From Bacillota bacterium (GTDB taxonomy: Bacteria; Bacillota; Clostridia; Peptostreptococcales; Acidaminobacteraceae): DNA of 64,000 nucleotides. Position numbers and translations under genes: made by a program. This document shows, piece after piece, positions 43,782 through 52,922 of this stretch. Under the pieces are notes generated by a model that worked only from the letters and a program-made list of their open reading frames with translations, was not told the origin of the DNA and made no database searches. Every line of letters begins with the position of its first letter. The first letter of the stretch is position 1. The stretch lies in the NCBI GenBank assembly GCA_025210655.1, contig JAOARG010000035.1, positions 124,001 through 188,000 of the forward strand, written 5' to 3'.

Positions 43782-45181
43782 AGTTAACTAGAAGAGAAAA
43801 AATATTAGGAATCATACTAGCTGTTTTAGTATTTATATGGCTTTACGTAACTTTTGTGTTTTCACCTTTACATAATAAACTAATTTCTGTAGAGAGAGAT
43901 GCAATTTTTATGGAGAAACAGGTAGAGATTTCAAAAGAAATGGTAAAAAATATTGACCAAAAAGAAAGAGAATTAATAGAAGTTAGTAACAGGGTTAAGG
44001 AAATGGCCAAGCCTTTATTTTCTTCCATGTATCAGGAAAAAGTAATATATATCATTAGCAAATTGGTTGATGACAATGACATAGATATTAAACAAATGAG
44101 TTTCAATTTTGATATATTTGCAGAAAATGATAATTCGGAAGAAACAAAGAAAGTAGATCCTTCTAATCCTGTTAAAATAGACGGGCTACAAGGGATGGAA
44201 ATAAATATACCCTTCCTATCAAACTATGAAAATTTAAATAAATTCCTAGAAGCAATTAGGAATTATGATAAATATATAAACATCGTAAAGCTAAACATAG
44301 GTGAAACAGGGCAAGATTTTTTAAGTGGTAATATCACTTTAAGATTTTATGCTTATCCAGTTGTGATGGCAAATCTAGATGATGGTATTGTTATAAATAG
44401 TGATGATGAGGATTATATTGTGAGTAATCCGTTCCAAGTATTTGCCAGTAACACTAGTCAACCCTTGGAACTAGGTAGTGAAACAAGCCCCCTAGGTGAA
44501 GTAACCTTGAAGGTAGAAGATGAATATCTTGTATATGATACTTTTGATATAGTCCACTCGGCTATTTCAAGCATGAATAGGACAAAAATAGAAGTATATA
44601 AGGACAATGATTCCAAAGAAGGTCCATACTCTAATTTTATTGCATTTGATTTTCCAAAGACAGTAAATCTAAAGCAAATATTTATGGATATTAATCCAAA
44701 TGAAAAAAGAATTCAAAAACAATTCAATTCAGCTAAGATTGATTTTAAATCTTATGGTACTTCTGACACTCAAGTACTGCTATCTTATTACAATGCTAGA
44801 GGTACTATGAAGGAAGTAGTAATTTTTAGTGGAATCGACTGGATTGGTTGGAAGACAGGGGAGTTTACTTTAGAGACTAGTGAATACCCAGTGGTATTTA
44901 AGAATATTATTTTTAGATCTTCAAAGACAGATTATGTAGATGAAAAATACAATCTTGATAATTTCATATTGTCCTATGAAACAGTAAGAAATGATGAATT
45001 GATAAACACCTCAAGTGCTTTTACTGAACATAAAGTAATCCCTGGTGATACACTATATAGTATCTCAAGAAAATACTATGGAAGCGGTAGTAAGGTGGAC
45101 GCTATAAAAAAATACAACAATTTGTCAGACAATAATTTAAAAGTCGGAAAAATTCTAATAATTCCAAATGATATTAGGTAA
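43778..45181 (+). CDS. pilO: PilO-like pilus alignment protein fused to a C-terminal LysM domain
   Basis: The 467-residue protein has a short basic start, a transmembrane helix at about 8-28, a coiled coil (about 30-75) and a PilO-like region (about 80-205). A beta-rich middle of unknown type follows. The C-terminus (about 420-466) is a clear LysM: HKVIPGDTLYSISRKYYG and KVGKILIIPN. LysM binds peptidoglycan GlcNAc, so this protein could tie the pilus base to the wall. A typical PilO has about 200 residues. The start is TTG 43778, overlapping the pilN stop, with GAAGGG upstream. Confidence 0.82.
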   Translation: MKLTRREKILGIILAVLVFIWLYVTFVFSPLHNKLISVERDAIFMEKQVEISKEMVKNIDQKERELIEVSNRVKEMAKPLFSSMYQEKVIYIISKLVDDNDIDIKQMSFNFDIFAENDNSEETKKVDPSNPVKIDGLQGMEINIPFLSNYENLNKFLEAIRNYDKYINIVKLNIGETGQDFLSGNITLRFYAYPVVMANLDDGIVINSDDEDYIVSNPFQVFASNTSQPLELGSETSPLGEVTLKVEDEYLVYDTFDIVHSAISSMNRTKIEVYKDNDSKEGPYSNFIAFDFPKTVNLKQIFMDINPNEKRIQKQFNSAKIDFKSYGTSDTQVLLSYYNARGTMKEVVIFSGIDWIGWKTGEFTLETSEYPVVFKNIIFRSSKTDYVDEKYNLDNFILSYETVRNDELINTSSAFTEHKVIPGDTLYSISRKYYGSGSKVDAIKKYNNLSDNNLKVGKILIIPNDIR

Positions 45182-45193
45182 AGTGGTGATGAC

Positions 45194-46708
45194 GTGAAAA
45201 AAACAATTAAATCAATAGTTATAGCAACATTCATATTTTTATTATTATCAGTACCATCTGCATTTGCTGCTAAGACTCCAGAAGACTTAGGTAAAGAGCA
45301 TGGAGAGGAATTTGGTAAAATTATTGGAGAAATATATGGTAAAAAACATTTTGAAGATGGTCGAAAGATGATCTGGTGGGATGAAGGTAGAGATGTATTT
45401 GATGAAATACCTGAGTTAAAAGAGTACATTGATGCTTATCATAAGTCAGGTAGTACACAAGGTAAATACAATAGTGCCTTTGATGATGCTTTTTATGAGA
45501 ATTTCACAGAGAAATATATTGAGAGTTATCAAAATGCAAATAAGGAAAAAAATGTCGAGTTTGAGCTAAGTGATTCTGAGGCAGAAAAACTAGGAAAACT
45601 TTATGGGGAAAAAAGAGGTAGCTCTGATGGTAAATCTCAAGTGGGGAGTTTCAAGCAAAGCGGAGAATATGATTATGTAGTTCCTTCTAAGGGAGAAGTT
45701 ATATTAGATACTGAAACGGATAATGGAGTAGAGTTATCATCAGCATCTGAAAGTTATCAAGATACTTTTTATAAGGCATATATTGAAGGTTATGAATATG
45801 GATTCAAAAGAGAATTGTTCCCAGAAATCAGAACAGAGTCAAACATTGGCATGTTTGGTGGAAAGATTAATTCTCAAGACAATATAGTTAGCTTAACTGT
45901 AGAGAAAGGAACATTTTACTATGAGTCCTTTATGTCTATAGATAGAAAGGGTCCACCTTTTGAAGTATTTACACCTGGATCTTATGAGTATGCTGTAGAA
46001 GTAGAAAATTCTTTCAATTCAGTGGAGTTAAGAAAACCATTAAAACTTGAATTTCAATATATCGGATCGGATAACGTTGGAATATATCAAAAGGATGAAG
46101 ATGGTTCTTGGGAATATATGAAAACATATATAGAGGAAGACAAAATCTACACATATATCGAAGGAAACAAATATGAGGGATCAAGTTTTATGTTCTTGAT
46201 TGATGATAATGAAGAACCATTTACTGACATAGATAGACATTGGGCAGAGGGTGAAATACGCTTCTTTAAGAAAAATAAACTTATTTCTGGATATGAAGAT
46301 AATACCTTTAGACCAGATGTATTTATGAGACGTGGAGATTTCCTTACAGTTTTAGATAGGGTAGTTGATTTTAAAGGAAGTGGAAATTATAATAATCTGA
46401 ATCAGTTTGTAGATGTAGATCTTATGGGCTACAATAAAGAATCTATATCAAAAGCTATAAATTTAGGATATGTCAGTGGTTATGGTGATGGTACCTTTAG
46501 ACCAAACATGCCTATATCTTATAAGGAGGCAGAAGCGATTATTAAAAGGGTCGTAAGTAGTGATTTTGAGTGGAAGGATTTTTCTAAGACTCTTATAAGT
46601 GAAAAGCAGATTCTTTCTAAGGGATACTTCAATACAGATGAATTGATGAATCGTGCAGAAGCTGTATATATGATGTATAAAATAAAAAGTGGAACATTGG
46701 GTGATTAA
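45194..46708 (+). CDS. S-layer-homology-domain protein of the pilus operon
   Basis: This 504-residue secreted protein has a signal peptide ending SAFAA. The N-terminal part holds a repeated Gly/Tyr/acidic helical pattern: GKEHGEEFGKIIGEIYG and GKLYGEKRGSSDG, each followed by a Phe-Tyr/Ile-Glu-rich segment. The central beta-rich domain is unrecognised. Two clear SLH repeats follow (FTDIDRHWAEGEIRFF with DNTFRPD, near 345; NLGYVSGYGDGTFRP near 425), and a third partial one may follow. SLH domains bind the pyruvylated secondary wall polymer. Its place after pilO suggests an outer anchoring role. It uses a GTG start with GGTGATG upstream. Confidence 0.8.
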   Translation: MKKTIKSIVIATFIFLLLSVPSAFAAKTPEDLGKEHGEEFGKIIGEIYGKKHFEDGRKMIWWDEGRDVFDEIPELKEYIDAYHKSGSTQGKYNSAFDDAFYENFTEKYIESYQNANKEKNVEFELSDSEAEKLGKLYGEKRGSSDGKSQVGSFKQSGEYDYVVPSKGEVILDTETDNGVELSSASESYQDTFYKAYIEGYEYGFKRELFPEIRTESNIGMFGGKINSQDNIVSLTVEKGTFYYESFMSIDRKGPPFEVFTPGSYEYAVEVENSFNSVELRKPLKLEFQYIGSDNVGIYQKDEDGSWEYMKTYIEEDKIYTYIEGNKYEGSSFMFLIDDNEEPFTDIDRHWAEGEIRFFKKNKLISGYEDNTFRPDVFMRRGDFLTVLDRVVDFKGSGNYNNLNQFVDVDLMGYNKESISKAINLGYVSGYGDGTFRPNMPISYKEAEAIIKRVVSSDFEWKDFSKTLISEKQILSKGYFNTDELMNRAEAVYMMYKIKSGTLGD

Positions 46709-47716
46709 ATGAAAAATAAAATGTTAGCAACTTTAATATTAGTTTTAGTAATAGTATTTGGAGCAATTTCATTTGGTCAAGAAACTATAAGTGTAGAAGT
46801 GAATTATGGTCAGGAGTCTACACAAGATAATTTAGTTTCATTGAAAGTCATTTCAAATACAAATTTATCTAAGTATTATATTCAGTTTTCTACAGATAAT
46901 CAAAATTGGTATGGATATGACTTTAGTAAAAATTCATGGCTTAAAGACTATGTTAGCAAGTATAGTGAGTTTTACCCCAATTTTAATGTTGGAACTAGTA
47001 AAGGGGCCAAAACTGTTTATGTCAGAGCCTTGAAGGATGGCAAAGTGCTATGGAATAAAAGTAGTGTAAATCTTACACCTTATGGACAAGAGCCAATAAT
47101 AGAAAATCAAATCAATAAAAGTTTAGTTGAGAATTATAGTAATAGTAATACTTATGGTACGGGAACTATTGAAAATCCATATGTCGTAGCTCCAGGCAGT
47201 GAAGTGATGAGACTAAATGCTTCAGAATCTGATTACTTTTCTATATCTTATGATGGAAACACTTGGTCAAAATATGAAAAAATAAATAATGGAATGATTA
47301 ATAAAAGACTAAGATTGTTAAGTAACGGGGTTGTTATACCTGTATACGTTAAATCAGTTAATGAGTTTGGCGTTGAGAGTTCTGTAAGAATTATTTATTA
47401 TGTTGTTGATATTATGGCTCCTACTTGCTCTGTTTCAACACCCTACAATAGTTACTTGGCTATAGGGGGGAATTGTGAACTTATACTTAATTGTAGTGAT
47501 GATTTTTCAGATTATGTAAGTTACTCAATAACCATGACATATGAAGGCTACAGTAAGTATTTATCTGGGAAAATAAATATTTATGAAAAAGGTATCTCTA
47601 CTACACAAAAGATTACATTAGAGAATTTACCTAATGGTATTATAGAGACCAAAGTTATATTTACTGATAAAGTTGGTAACGAGACAATAAGAAACTTCCA
47701 AATTGTAAGCTATTAG
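46709..47716 (+). CDS. Secreted beta-rich protein of unknown function in pilus operon
   Basis: The 335-residue product starts directly after the preceding stop codon. A signal peptide (cleavage likely after ISFG) is followed by two or three beta-sandwich-like segments with the recurring pattern Y-x-I-(Q/S)-(F/Y)-S-x-D-x-(Q/N)-x-W near 50-65 and 180-195. The pattern recalls bacterial Ig-like or discoidin-like modules. No enzyme motif is visible. It might be an adhesin or pilus-associated surface protein; that is inference from context only. Confidence 0.6.
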   Translation: MKNKMLATLILVLVIVFGAISFGQETISVEVNYGQESTQDNLVSLKVISNTNLSKYYIQFSTDNQNWYGYDFSKNSWLKDYVSKYSEFYPNFNVGTSKGAKTVYVRALKDGKVLWNKSSVNLTPYGQEPIIENQINKSLVENYSNSNTYGTGTIENPYVVAPGSEVMRLNASESDYFSISYDGNTWSKYEKINNGMINKRLRLLSNGVVIPVYVKSVNEFGVESSVRIIYYVVDIMAPTCSVSTPYNSYLAIGGNCELILNCSDDFSDYVSYSITMTYEGYSKYLSGKINIYEKGISTTQKITLENLPNGIIETKVIFTDKVGNETIRNFQIVSY

Positions 47717-47725
47717 GGTGGTATA

Positions 47726-48811
47726 ATGTTTAATAATTTTATAAAAATTAATAAAATTAATAAAAGAGGTTTCACATTAATTGAACTGATAATATCCATT
47801 GGGATATTATCAGTTTTAGTGACCTCTTTTCTTTGGGTTTTTGCTAACTCTGCTAGACTGGAAAATAAAACTGAAACACAAATACAAGCGTTAAATTACT
47901 TACAATACTATTCAGAAAGTTTTCTAAATAGTAATGATTTTACTAACAACGAAATCTCTTCAGGACTTTCTAAAACAATAACTTGGACAGGTACTGATGA
48001 CAATCGTAATGGTACCGTTGATGAGGGAAATGGTTATAAGACAGTTATTAATATGGAGAAAATTGATATCGCTTATAGCCATGAAGTAGATTTTCCTGGG
48101 GAAGATGCATACGAAGTGACTAGTGATGAGGTTAGTTTACCGGAGTATGTTAATGTAGCTTCAGAAATTCAGTACGATGCGACATATTATATTTTCTACA
48201 ATGGAAATACTAGCACTATATATCAGTCTTCTACTAACCCACTTCAGGTTAATATTGGTGTAGCTAATAAGAAGAAAGGAAAGAATAAAAATAGAACTAA
48301 GTATATTCAGTTCTTTGACCAAATTCAAAGGGATCCAATACTAAACGTAGAATCTTGGAGTAATGGTTGGAAGAATCATAGAAATTACTGGTACTCAAGC
48401 CCGGAAATTTTTTCTAGTGGTAAAGATACTTACAATATAAAGGTGGAAATCACACCCAATGCATTATCAACATTACAGGATAATAAAGCAGATTTTTATA
48501 TTGATTCTAATATTCCTGATAAAGAAGTAAGATATTTCTTCCCTGAAGAACTAATTAATATAGAAGGGACAAGTTACACCACGCCAAAACATATTAAATT
48601 TTGGCTATACGGTCAACCGGGACACTCAAGCTATACAGGAGACCGAATGTTCAACCATGGTGATAATCCTGATTCTTCTGGTGGTGGGTCAGGTGAAGGA
48701 GAAGGTCTAGTAAACTTTAAATTAACACCTTATAAGATAACAATTGATTCATATTATAATGATCAATTGATTGATAGTACTGAAGTTGTAAAATACTTTA
48801 GGGAGAGTTGA
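47726..48811 (+). CDS. Large prepilin-like protein (minor pilin or tip candidate)
   Basis: The 361-residue protein has an atypically long basic leader of about 15 residues, then NKRG|FTLIELIISIGILS, a standard prepilin cleavage and helix motif with Glu5. The C-terminal part is much larger than in the major pilin. It includes a Lys-rich stretch (NKKKGKNKNRTK, about residues 186-197) and a Gly/Ser/Glu-rich linker near the end. Its size resembles that of PilK/PilV-type minor pilins that prime or cap the pilus. Confidence 0.8.
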   Translation: MFNNFIKINKINKRGFTLIELIISIGILSVLVTSFLWVFANSARLENKTETQIQALNYLQYYSESFLNSNDFTNNEISSGLSKTITWTGTDDNRNGTVDEGNGYKTVINMEKIDIAYSHEVDFPGEDAYEVTSDEVSLPEYVNVASEIQYDATYYIFYNGNTSTIYQSSTNPLQVNIGVANKKKGKNKNRTKYIQFFDQIQRDPILNVESWSNGWKNHRNYWYSSPEIFSSGKDTYNIKVEITPNALSTLQDNKADFYIDSNIPDKEVRYFFPEELINIEGTSYTTPKHIKFWLYGQPGHSSYTGDRMFNHGDNPDSSGGGSGEGEGLVNFKLTPYKITIDSYYNDQLIDSTEVVKYFRES

Positions 48812-48815
48812 TAAT

Positions 48816-49406
48816 ATGAATAAAAAAGGATCTACATTAGCACTAACTGTTGTTATAGTTGCTGTAATTATTATAGTCAGTTACTCAATTTTTGCGTCCT
48901 TAAAGTTTAGTGCAAGAGTTAAGGATAGAAATGATGTTGGTAAAGAAAATTTAGAAATTGCTGATATGACATCGAATGATGTCTTAGCAATATGTAATAT
49001 CACTGCTAATTATATTTTAGAGGAAATAATTAAAAAGGGTGAGAGCGGAGGTGCTCTTACTCCTGATGCTGCAAATAAATTATATACAGACACAGTATTG
49101 TCTCATATTATTGATAATAGCCAATATACGAAATCTAATGTTTATTACTTAGTAAATGAGACATCAGTAGTGGATGAAGGAAGTCTCAGTATTAGTTTGT
49201 CAGAAGTTACAGGAGTAGATCCTAGTAATTATTTTTATTTGTTTAGTGAAGTAACCTTCTCAAGAAAGAATATTGTTAGTAGAATCAGATCTAATATAAA
49301 GGTGAAAAAGAATATTTTTGTTAATCCAATAGGTTTGAGTTCAGATGAATTAGAAGCCTACAAAGTGGAAGTAGTTGCAACTCGTGACAGCTGGGAGGAA
49401 TACTAA
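48816..49406 (+). CDS. PilX-like minor pilin
   Basis: The 196-residue protein starts MNKKGSTLALTVVIVAVIIIVSYS. This is the PilX-type N-terminus, in which Ser/Thr/Leu/Ala replace the FTLIE consensus and Glu5 is missing. The rest is a soluble domain of unknown fold. Minor pilins of this kind help start assembly or mediate aggregation. It lies between two canonical prepilins and overlaps the next gene by one base (TAATG). Confidence 0.75.
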   Translation: MNKKGSTLALTVVIVAVIIIVSYSIFASLKFSARVKDRNDVGKENLEIADMTSNDVLAICNITANYILEEIIKKGESGGALTPDAANKLYTDTVLSHIIDNSQYTKSNVYYLVNETSVVDEGSLSISLSEVTGVDPSNYFYLFSEVTFSRKNIVSRIRSNIKVKKNIFVNPIGLSSDELEAYKVEVVATRDSWEEY

Positions 49407-49945
49407 TGAAAAATAACAAAGGCTTTACTTTGATTGAAGTTCTAGTTTCATTAGCCCTTATTGGAATTATTATGATTCCTGCATTTTCTCTACTTAAAAA
49501 CGTTCTTAATTATGAGAACAAGCATACAAACATTACACTACTAAATCAAGATATACAAATAATTGAAAATATGGTTGACACATATTTGAAACAGTCGGAT
49601 AATATAGATAGTATATTTAGTTCTGTAAGCTCTGGAGATAAATCTAGTGAGACATCTGAACTTGTACTTGATAATGTAATTTTGACTGGAAAATATAATT
49701 CCCATAGTAATGCCAAAATTTCAGTTCTTGATGGAAATTTGAGCATTGAGATTGGAACATACTCTGCAAGTACATTTACTACAGAGGAGAGAATGTCATC
49801 TGGCGAATATATTTCTAGTATTACAGTTAAACCATTACCGTCAGGAAGTACATTTGCTAATGCATCTGGTGTAGAACTTAAGTATATACTTGAAAAAGGG
49901 GACCAAACTAAGGAAATGACTAATAGATATTTCTTTAGAAACTAA
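49406..49945 (+). CDS. Prepilin-like minor pilin (PilV-like)
   Basis: The 179-residue prepilin has cleavage motif NNKG|FTLIEVLVSLALIGI with Glu5, a hydrophobic helix and a Ser-rich soluble domain without cysteine pairs. The FTLIEVLVSLA sequence is typical of PilV/GspI-like minor pilins. Translation is coupled to the preceding gene through the TAATG overlap and a GGGAGG site. Confidence 0.82.
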   Translation: MKNNKGFTLIEVLVSLALIGIIMIPAFSLLKNVLNYENKHTNITLLNQDIQIIENMVDTYLKQSDNIDSIFSSVSSGDKSSETSELVLDNVILTGKYNSHSNAKISVLDGNLSIEIGTYSASTFTTEERMSSGEYISSITVKPLPSGSTFANASGVELKYILEKGDQTKEMTNRYFFRN

Positions 49946-49960
49946 TTAGGGGAGAATAGC

Positions 49961-50254
49961 ATGTATTTGAAAAACTATACAGAATACCTTGTAGAAGATT
50001 CTATTAATGAATTAATACATAATTATGATGATATATGTAAATGTCAAAAGTGTATGTATGACATGATGGCTTTAGCTTTAAATAATTTACCTGCTCAATA
50101 TGTAGTGTCTGAGGATAACGAAATATATCGAAAAGTAATAAGCAGCATTCCTCAAAATAAAGCTGATGTACTTAGAGCATGTGTTGATGCAATTAACATT
50201 GTTTCAAATAACCCAAGAAATTGTATTAATAAAGAGTCTATACATATAAAATAA
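49961..50254 (+). CDS. ComFB-family protein
   Basis: The 97-residue helical protein matches the late-competence ComFB family: NYTEYLVEDSINEL, then a cysteine motif CKCQKCMYDMMALALNNLPAQYV, and a C-terminal KADVLRACVDAI. The Cys triplet may bind zinc. Recent work describes ComFB proteins as cyclic dinucleotide receptors in other phyla. Here the gene ends the pilus operon, so a role as second-messenger sensor for pili is plausible but inferred. Confidence 0.82.
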   Translation: MYLKNYTEYLVEDSINELIHNYDDICKCQKCMYDMMALALNNLPAQYVVSEDNEIYRKVISSIPQNKADVLRACVDAINIVSNNPRNCINKESIHIK

Positions 50255-50275
50255 GGGAAAAATTTTAAAATGCCA

Positions 50276-50329
50276 TTACCAAAATAGCAAAATTGTGATA
50301 TCATATACTTTGGATATTCATTATCCAAG
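50276..50329 (+). promoter_or_regulatory. Promoter and inverted repeat before the M24 peptidase gene
   Basis: TTACCA (50276-50281), 17 nt, and extended -10 TGA-TATCAT (50299-50304). TGGATA (50311-50316) and TATCCA (50322-50327) form a dyad right at the expected transcription start, a possible operator. Confidence 0.5.
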
Positions 50330-50345
50330 TTAGTAAGGAGAAAGT

Positions 50346-51383
50346 ATGTTGAAAGTAAAATTAACTAGAAATGAAGGGGTTTTGATTACAAAACCTGAAA
50401 ATAAGTTATATGAAAGTGGTTTTACAGGATCTTTTGGATTTGTTCTTTACTACGGTGACAGGAAAGAGTTTGTAACTGATTTTAGGTATAAAAAGCAGGT
50501 TCAAGAACAATGTAAAGACTTTGATATAAAAATGGTAAATAAGACTTACAGAATTTTTGAATATATAAAAGATTTAAATTTAGATACTTTATATATTGAA
50601 AAAAGTCATGTAACAGTTGATTTTCTTGAAAATCTCAGTGAAATATCTGGGATATCAAACTTCAAATCAATTGACCAAGTAATCTCCAACTCAAGAATGA
50701 TTAAAAGTGATATTGAAATAGCTAAGATGAGAAAAGCACAAAGCATTGCTGATGATGCATTTGATCATATTCTTACTTTCATAAAAGAAGGCGTTACTGA
50801 AAGGGAGATAGCTGCAGAACTTGAGTACCATATGGTGAGAAATGGTGCCAGTGGAAAGAGTTTTAATACTATAGTAGCTTCTGGACTAAGATCTTCTATG
50901 CCACATGGTGTAGCGACTGATAAAAAAGTTGAAAAGGGAGATTTTATTACTATGGATTTTGGATGTGTCTACCAAGGATATTGTTCAGATATGACAAGAA
51001 CTATAGTATTAGGAAAAGCTAGTGATAGGCAAAAAGAAATTTATAACACAGTTTTAAAAGCACAACTTAAAGCTTTTGATTTAATGAAAGCAGGTGCCAA
51101 GTGTTCAGATATTGACTCCCTTGCAAGAGATGTAATAGAGTCATCTGGTTATGGAGAGTATTTTGGACATGGTTTAGGTCATGGAGTAGGGCTAGAAGTC
51201 CATGAAACACCTTATTTGTCCAAAGAGTCGGAAGATGTTTTAAAATCAGGTATGGTTGTAACAAACGAACCTGGTATATATATAAATGATTTTGGAGGCG
51301 TAAGAATAGAAGATATCATATACATAAAAGACAGTGGATACGATATTCTTTCTAGGTCGACAAAAGAATTAATTGAACTTTAA
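50346..51383 (+). CDS. M24-family Xaa-Pro aminopeptidase
   Basis: The 345-residue pita-bread metallopeptidase has a creatinase-like N-terminal domain (1-120) and metal ligands in [18 protein letters not shown] (two Asp), the [14 protein letters not shown] His region, and Glu in TNEPGIY and VRIEDI. It removes N-terminal residues before proline. Pairing with efp downstream is very common in bacteria. AAGGAG is 6 nt before ATG. Confidence 0.92.
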   Translation: MLKVKLTRNEGVLITKPENKLYESGFTGSFGFVLYYGDRKEFVTDFRYKKQVQEQCKDFDIKMVNKTYRIFEYIKDLNLDTLYIEKSHVTVDFLENLSEISGISNFKSIDQVISNSRMIKSDIEIAKMRKAQSIADDAFDHILTFIKEGVTEREIAAELEYHMVRNGASGKSFNTIVASGLRSSMPHGVATDKKVEKGDFITMDFGCVYQGYCSDMTRTIVLGKASDRQKEIYNTVLKAQLKAFDLMKAGAKCSDIDSLARDVIESSGYGEYFGHGLGHGVGLEVHETPYLSKESEDVLKSGMVVTNEPGIYINDFGGVRIEDIIYIKDSGYDILSRSTKELIEL

Positions 51384-51406
51384 AAAAATATGGAGGGATA
51401 AATTTA

Positions 51407-51964
51407 ATGATTTCAGCAGGAGATTTTCGTAAAGGTGTAACTTTCGAGATTAAAGGGGAGCCGTTTGTAATACTTGACTTCCAACACGTAAAACCTGGAA
51501 AGGGTGCAGCTTTCGTTAGAACAAAGTATAAGAGTTTACTTTCTGGAGCTACTAGAGAGGAAGCTTTTAACCCATCTGAGAAATTCAAAAAAGCACATAT
51601 TGAAACTAAGCAGATGGAATACTTATATAATGATGGTGAGTTCTACTACTTCATGGATTCTGAGACTTATGATCAGGTTCCACTAACTTTTGAGCAAGTT
51701 GAGGAAGCTATCGTTTACTTAAAAGAAAATGATAACGCAACTCTAAAGTTCTTTGATGGAAAAGTATTCAGTGTTGAGGCTCCAAACTTTGTTGAGCTTG
51801 AGATTACAGAAGCTGATCCTGGAGTTAAAGGAGATACAGCTTCAAACGTTACTAAAAAAGCTACAGTTGAAACTGGAGCAGTAATCAACGTGCCACTATT
51901 TGTTAACGTTGGTGATAAGGTTAAGATTGATACTCGTACTGGAGAGTATTTATCAAGAGTATAA
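51407..51964 (+). CDS. efp: Translation elongation factor P
   Basis: EF-P rescues ribosomes stalled at proline runs. The 185-residue protein has three beta-barrel domains; the tip loop of domain I carries Lys in KPGKGAAF, the usual modification site. The C-terminal signature is [14 protein letters not shown]. The loop type (GKGAA with a following proline-free strand) resembles the Bacillus form. A GGAGG site precedes ATG. Confidence 0.96.
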   Translation: MISAGDFRKGVTFEIKGEPFVILDFQHVKPGKGAAFVRTKYKSLLSGATREEAFNPSEKFKKAHIETKQMEYLYNDGEFYYFMDSETYDQVPLTFEQVEEAIVYLKENDNATLKFFDGKVFSVEAPNFVELEITEADPGVKGDTASNVTKKATVETGAVINVPLFVNVGDKVKIDTRTGEYLSRV

Positions 51965-52000
51965 TTTATACTCATATACAATTTTTAAGGAGGGTAAATA

Positions 52001-52426
52001 ATGAGCTATTTATTTGAAAAGGTTTCATACCTAAAAGGTCTTGCAGAAGGAATGGAAATCAGTGATGAAACAAAAGAAGGTAAGCTTCTTCTAAAAATCA
52101 TTGAGGTGCTTGAAGATGTAGCAGATACTGTAGATGAGCTTGATGAAGAAATAGGTGAAATCGATGAGTATGTAGAAATAATCGATGAAGATCTTTCTGA
52201 TCTTGAAGATGAGTTCTATGATGATGAAGACGATTTCGATGACCTTGAAGAGATTATTTGCCCAGAGTGTGGCGAAGACATTTATGTAGACCATGCTACA
52301 CTATGCGAAGAAGGAGACTTAGAACTTGAGTGTCCATGTTGTGGAAAAACTTTCATAATTGAAGATGAAGAAGGCTGTGGCTGCGGTTGCGGTTGCCACG
52401 ACAAAGAAGAGGATAGTGAAGAATAG
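52001..52426 (+). CDS. Acidic CD1247-like protein with zinc-ribbon
   Basis: The 141-residue, strongly acidic protein is of a type widespread in clostridia. Residues 1-60 are helical (the CD1247 N-terminal domain, SYLFEKVSYLKGLAEGM). They are followed by an Asp/Glu-rich coiled region, a CPECG/CPCCG zinc ribbon, and a CGCGCGCH tail. Its function is not known. The metal-binding tail is reminiscent of small metal-handling proteins. GGAGGG precedes ATG and a terminator follows. Confidence 0.8.
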   Translation: MSYLFEKVSYLKGLAEGMEISDETKEGKLLLKIIEVLEDVADTVDELDEEIGEIDEYVEIIDEDLSDLEDEFYDDEDDFDDLEEIICPECGEDIYVDHATLCEEGDLELECPCCGKTFIIEDEEGCGCGCGCHDKEEDSEE

Positions 52427-52437
52427 TAATTGAGACT

Positions 52438-52473
52438 AAGGACTGTATCACAAATCAGTGATATGGTCCTTCT
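52438..52473 (+). terminator. Terminator after the efp cluster
   Basis: AAGGAC and GTATCAC pair with GTGATAT and GTCCTT over a 6-nt loop; TCTGTTTGTT follows. Confidence 0.75.
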
Positions 52474-52507
52474 GTTTGTTAAAAGCCTTTATTATTTATT
52501 CATTTTT

Positions 52508-52516
52508 TGGTATAAT
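52508..52516 (+). promoter_or_regulatory. Promoter of the yqhY-to-recN operon
   Basis: TGG-TATAAT, an extended consensus -10, about 23 nt before the yqhY start. The -35 is AT-rich and weak. Confidence 0.55.
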
Positions 52517-52538
52517 AAATAGGAATGGAGGTATTGAT

Positions 52539-52916
52539 ATGGCTGAAAACACGCACGTTGAAGAATTAGAATACGGCAATGTAAACATCTCAGATGATGT
52601 TATTGGCATAATTACAAATATAGCAGCAACTGAAGTAGAAGGAATACATGGATTATCAGGATCTTTTGCAGGTGAACTAGTAGAAATTTTCGGTAAGAAA
52701 AATTTTACTAAAGGTGTAAAAGTAGTTGTAGAAGATAATGAGGTAACTGTAGATCTAAATGTTATAGTTGACTATGGTGTGAAAATTCCAGAAGTAGCTT
52801 GGGAAGTACAAGAAAACGTGAAAAAGGCCATTGAAAATATGACAGGACTTGTTTCTAAAGAAATCAATGTTCATATAAATGGCATAAATTTCAAGAGTGA
52901 CAAGGATAAGGAGTAA
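52539..52916 (+). CDS. yqhY: Asp23/Gls24 family protein YqhY
   Basis: The 125-residue protein has the Asp23 fold: NVNISDDVIGIITNIAATEVEGIHGL, VDLNVIVDYGVKIPEVAWEVQ and the C-terminal VNVHIN-type strand. In Bacillus, YqhY lies next to acetyl-CoA carboxylase genes and nusB and affects fatty-acid synthesis regulation; nusB is next here too. ATG 52539 with GGAGG 8 nt upstream is chosen over the longer unsupported frame. Confidence 0.9.
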   Translation: MAENTHVEELEYGNVNISDDVIGIITNIAATEVEGIHGLSGSFAGELVEIFGKKNFTKGVKVVVEDNEVTVDLNVIVDYGVKIPEVAWEVQENVKKAIENMTGLVSKEINVHINGINFKSDKDKE

Positions 52917-52922
52917 TACAAT

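Noticed and set aside
52458-52538. N-terminal extension of YqhY
   Set aside because: It would include the promoter -10 and has no RBS; family proteins start near ATG 52539.
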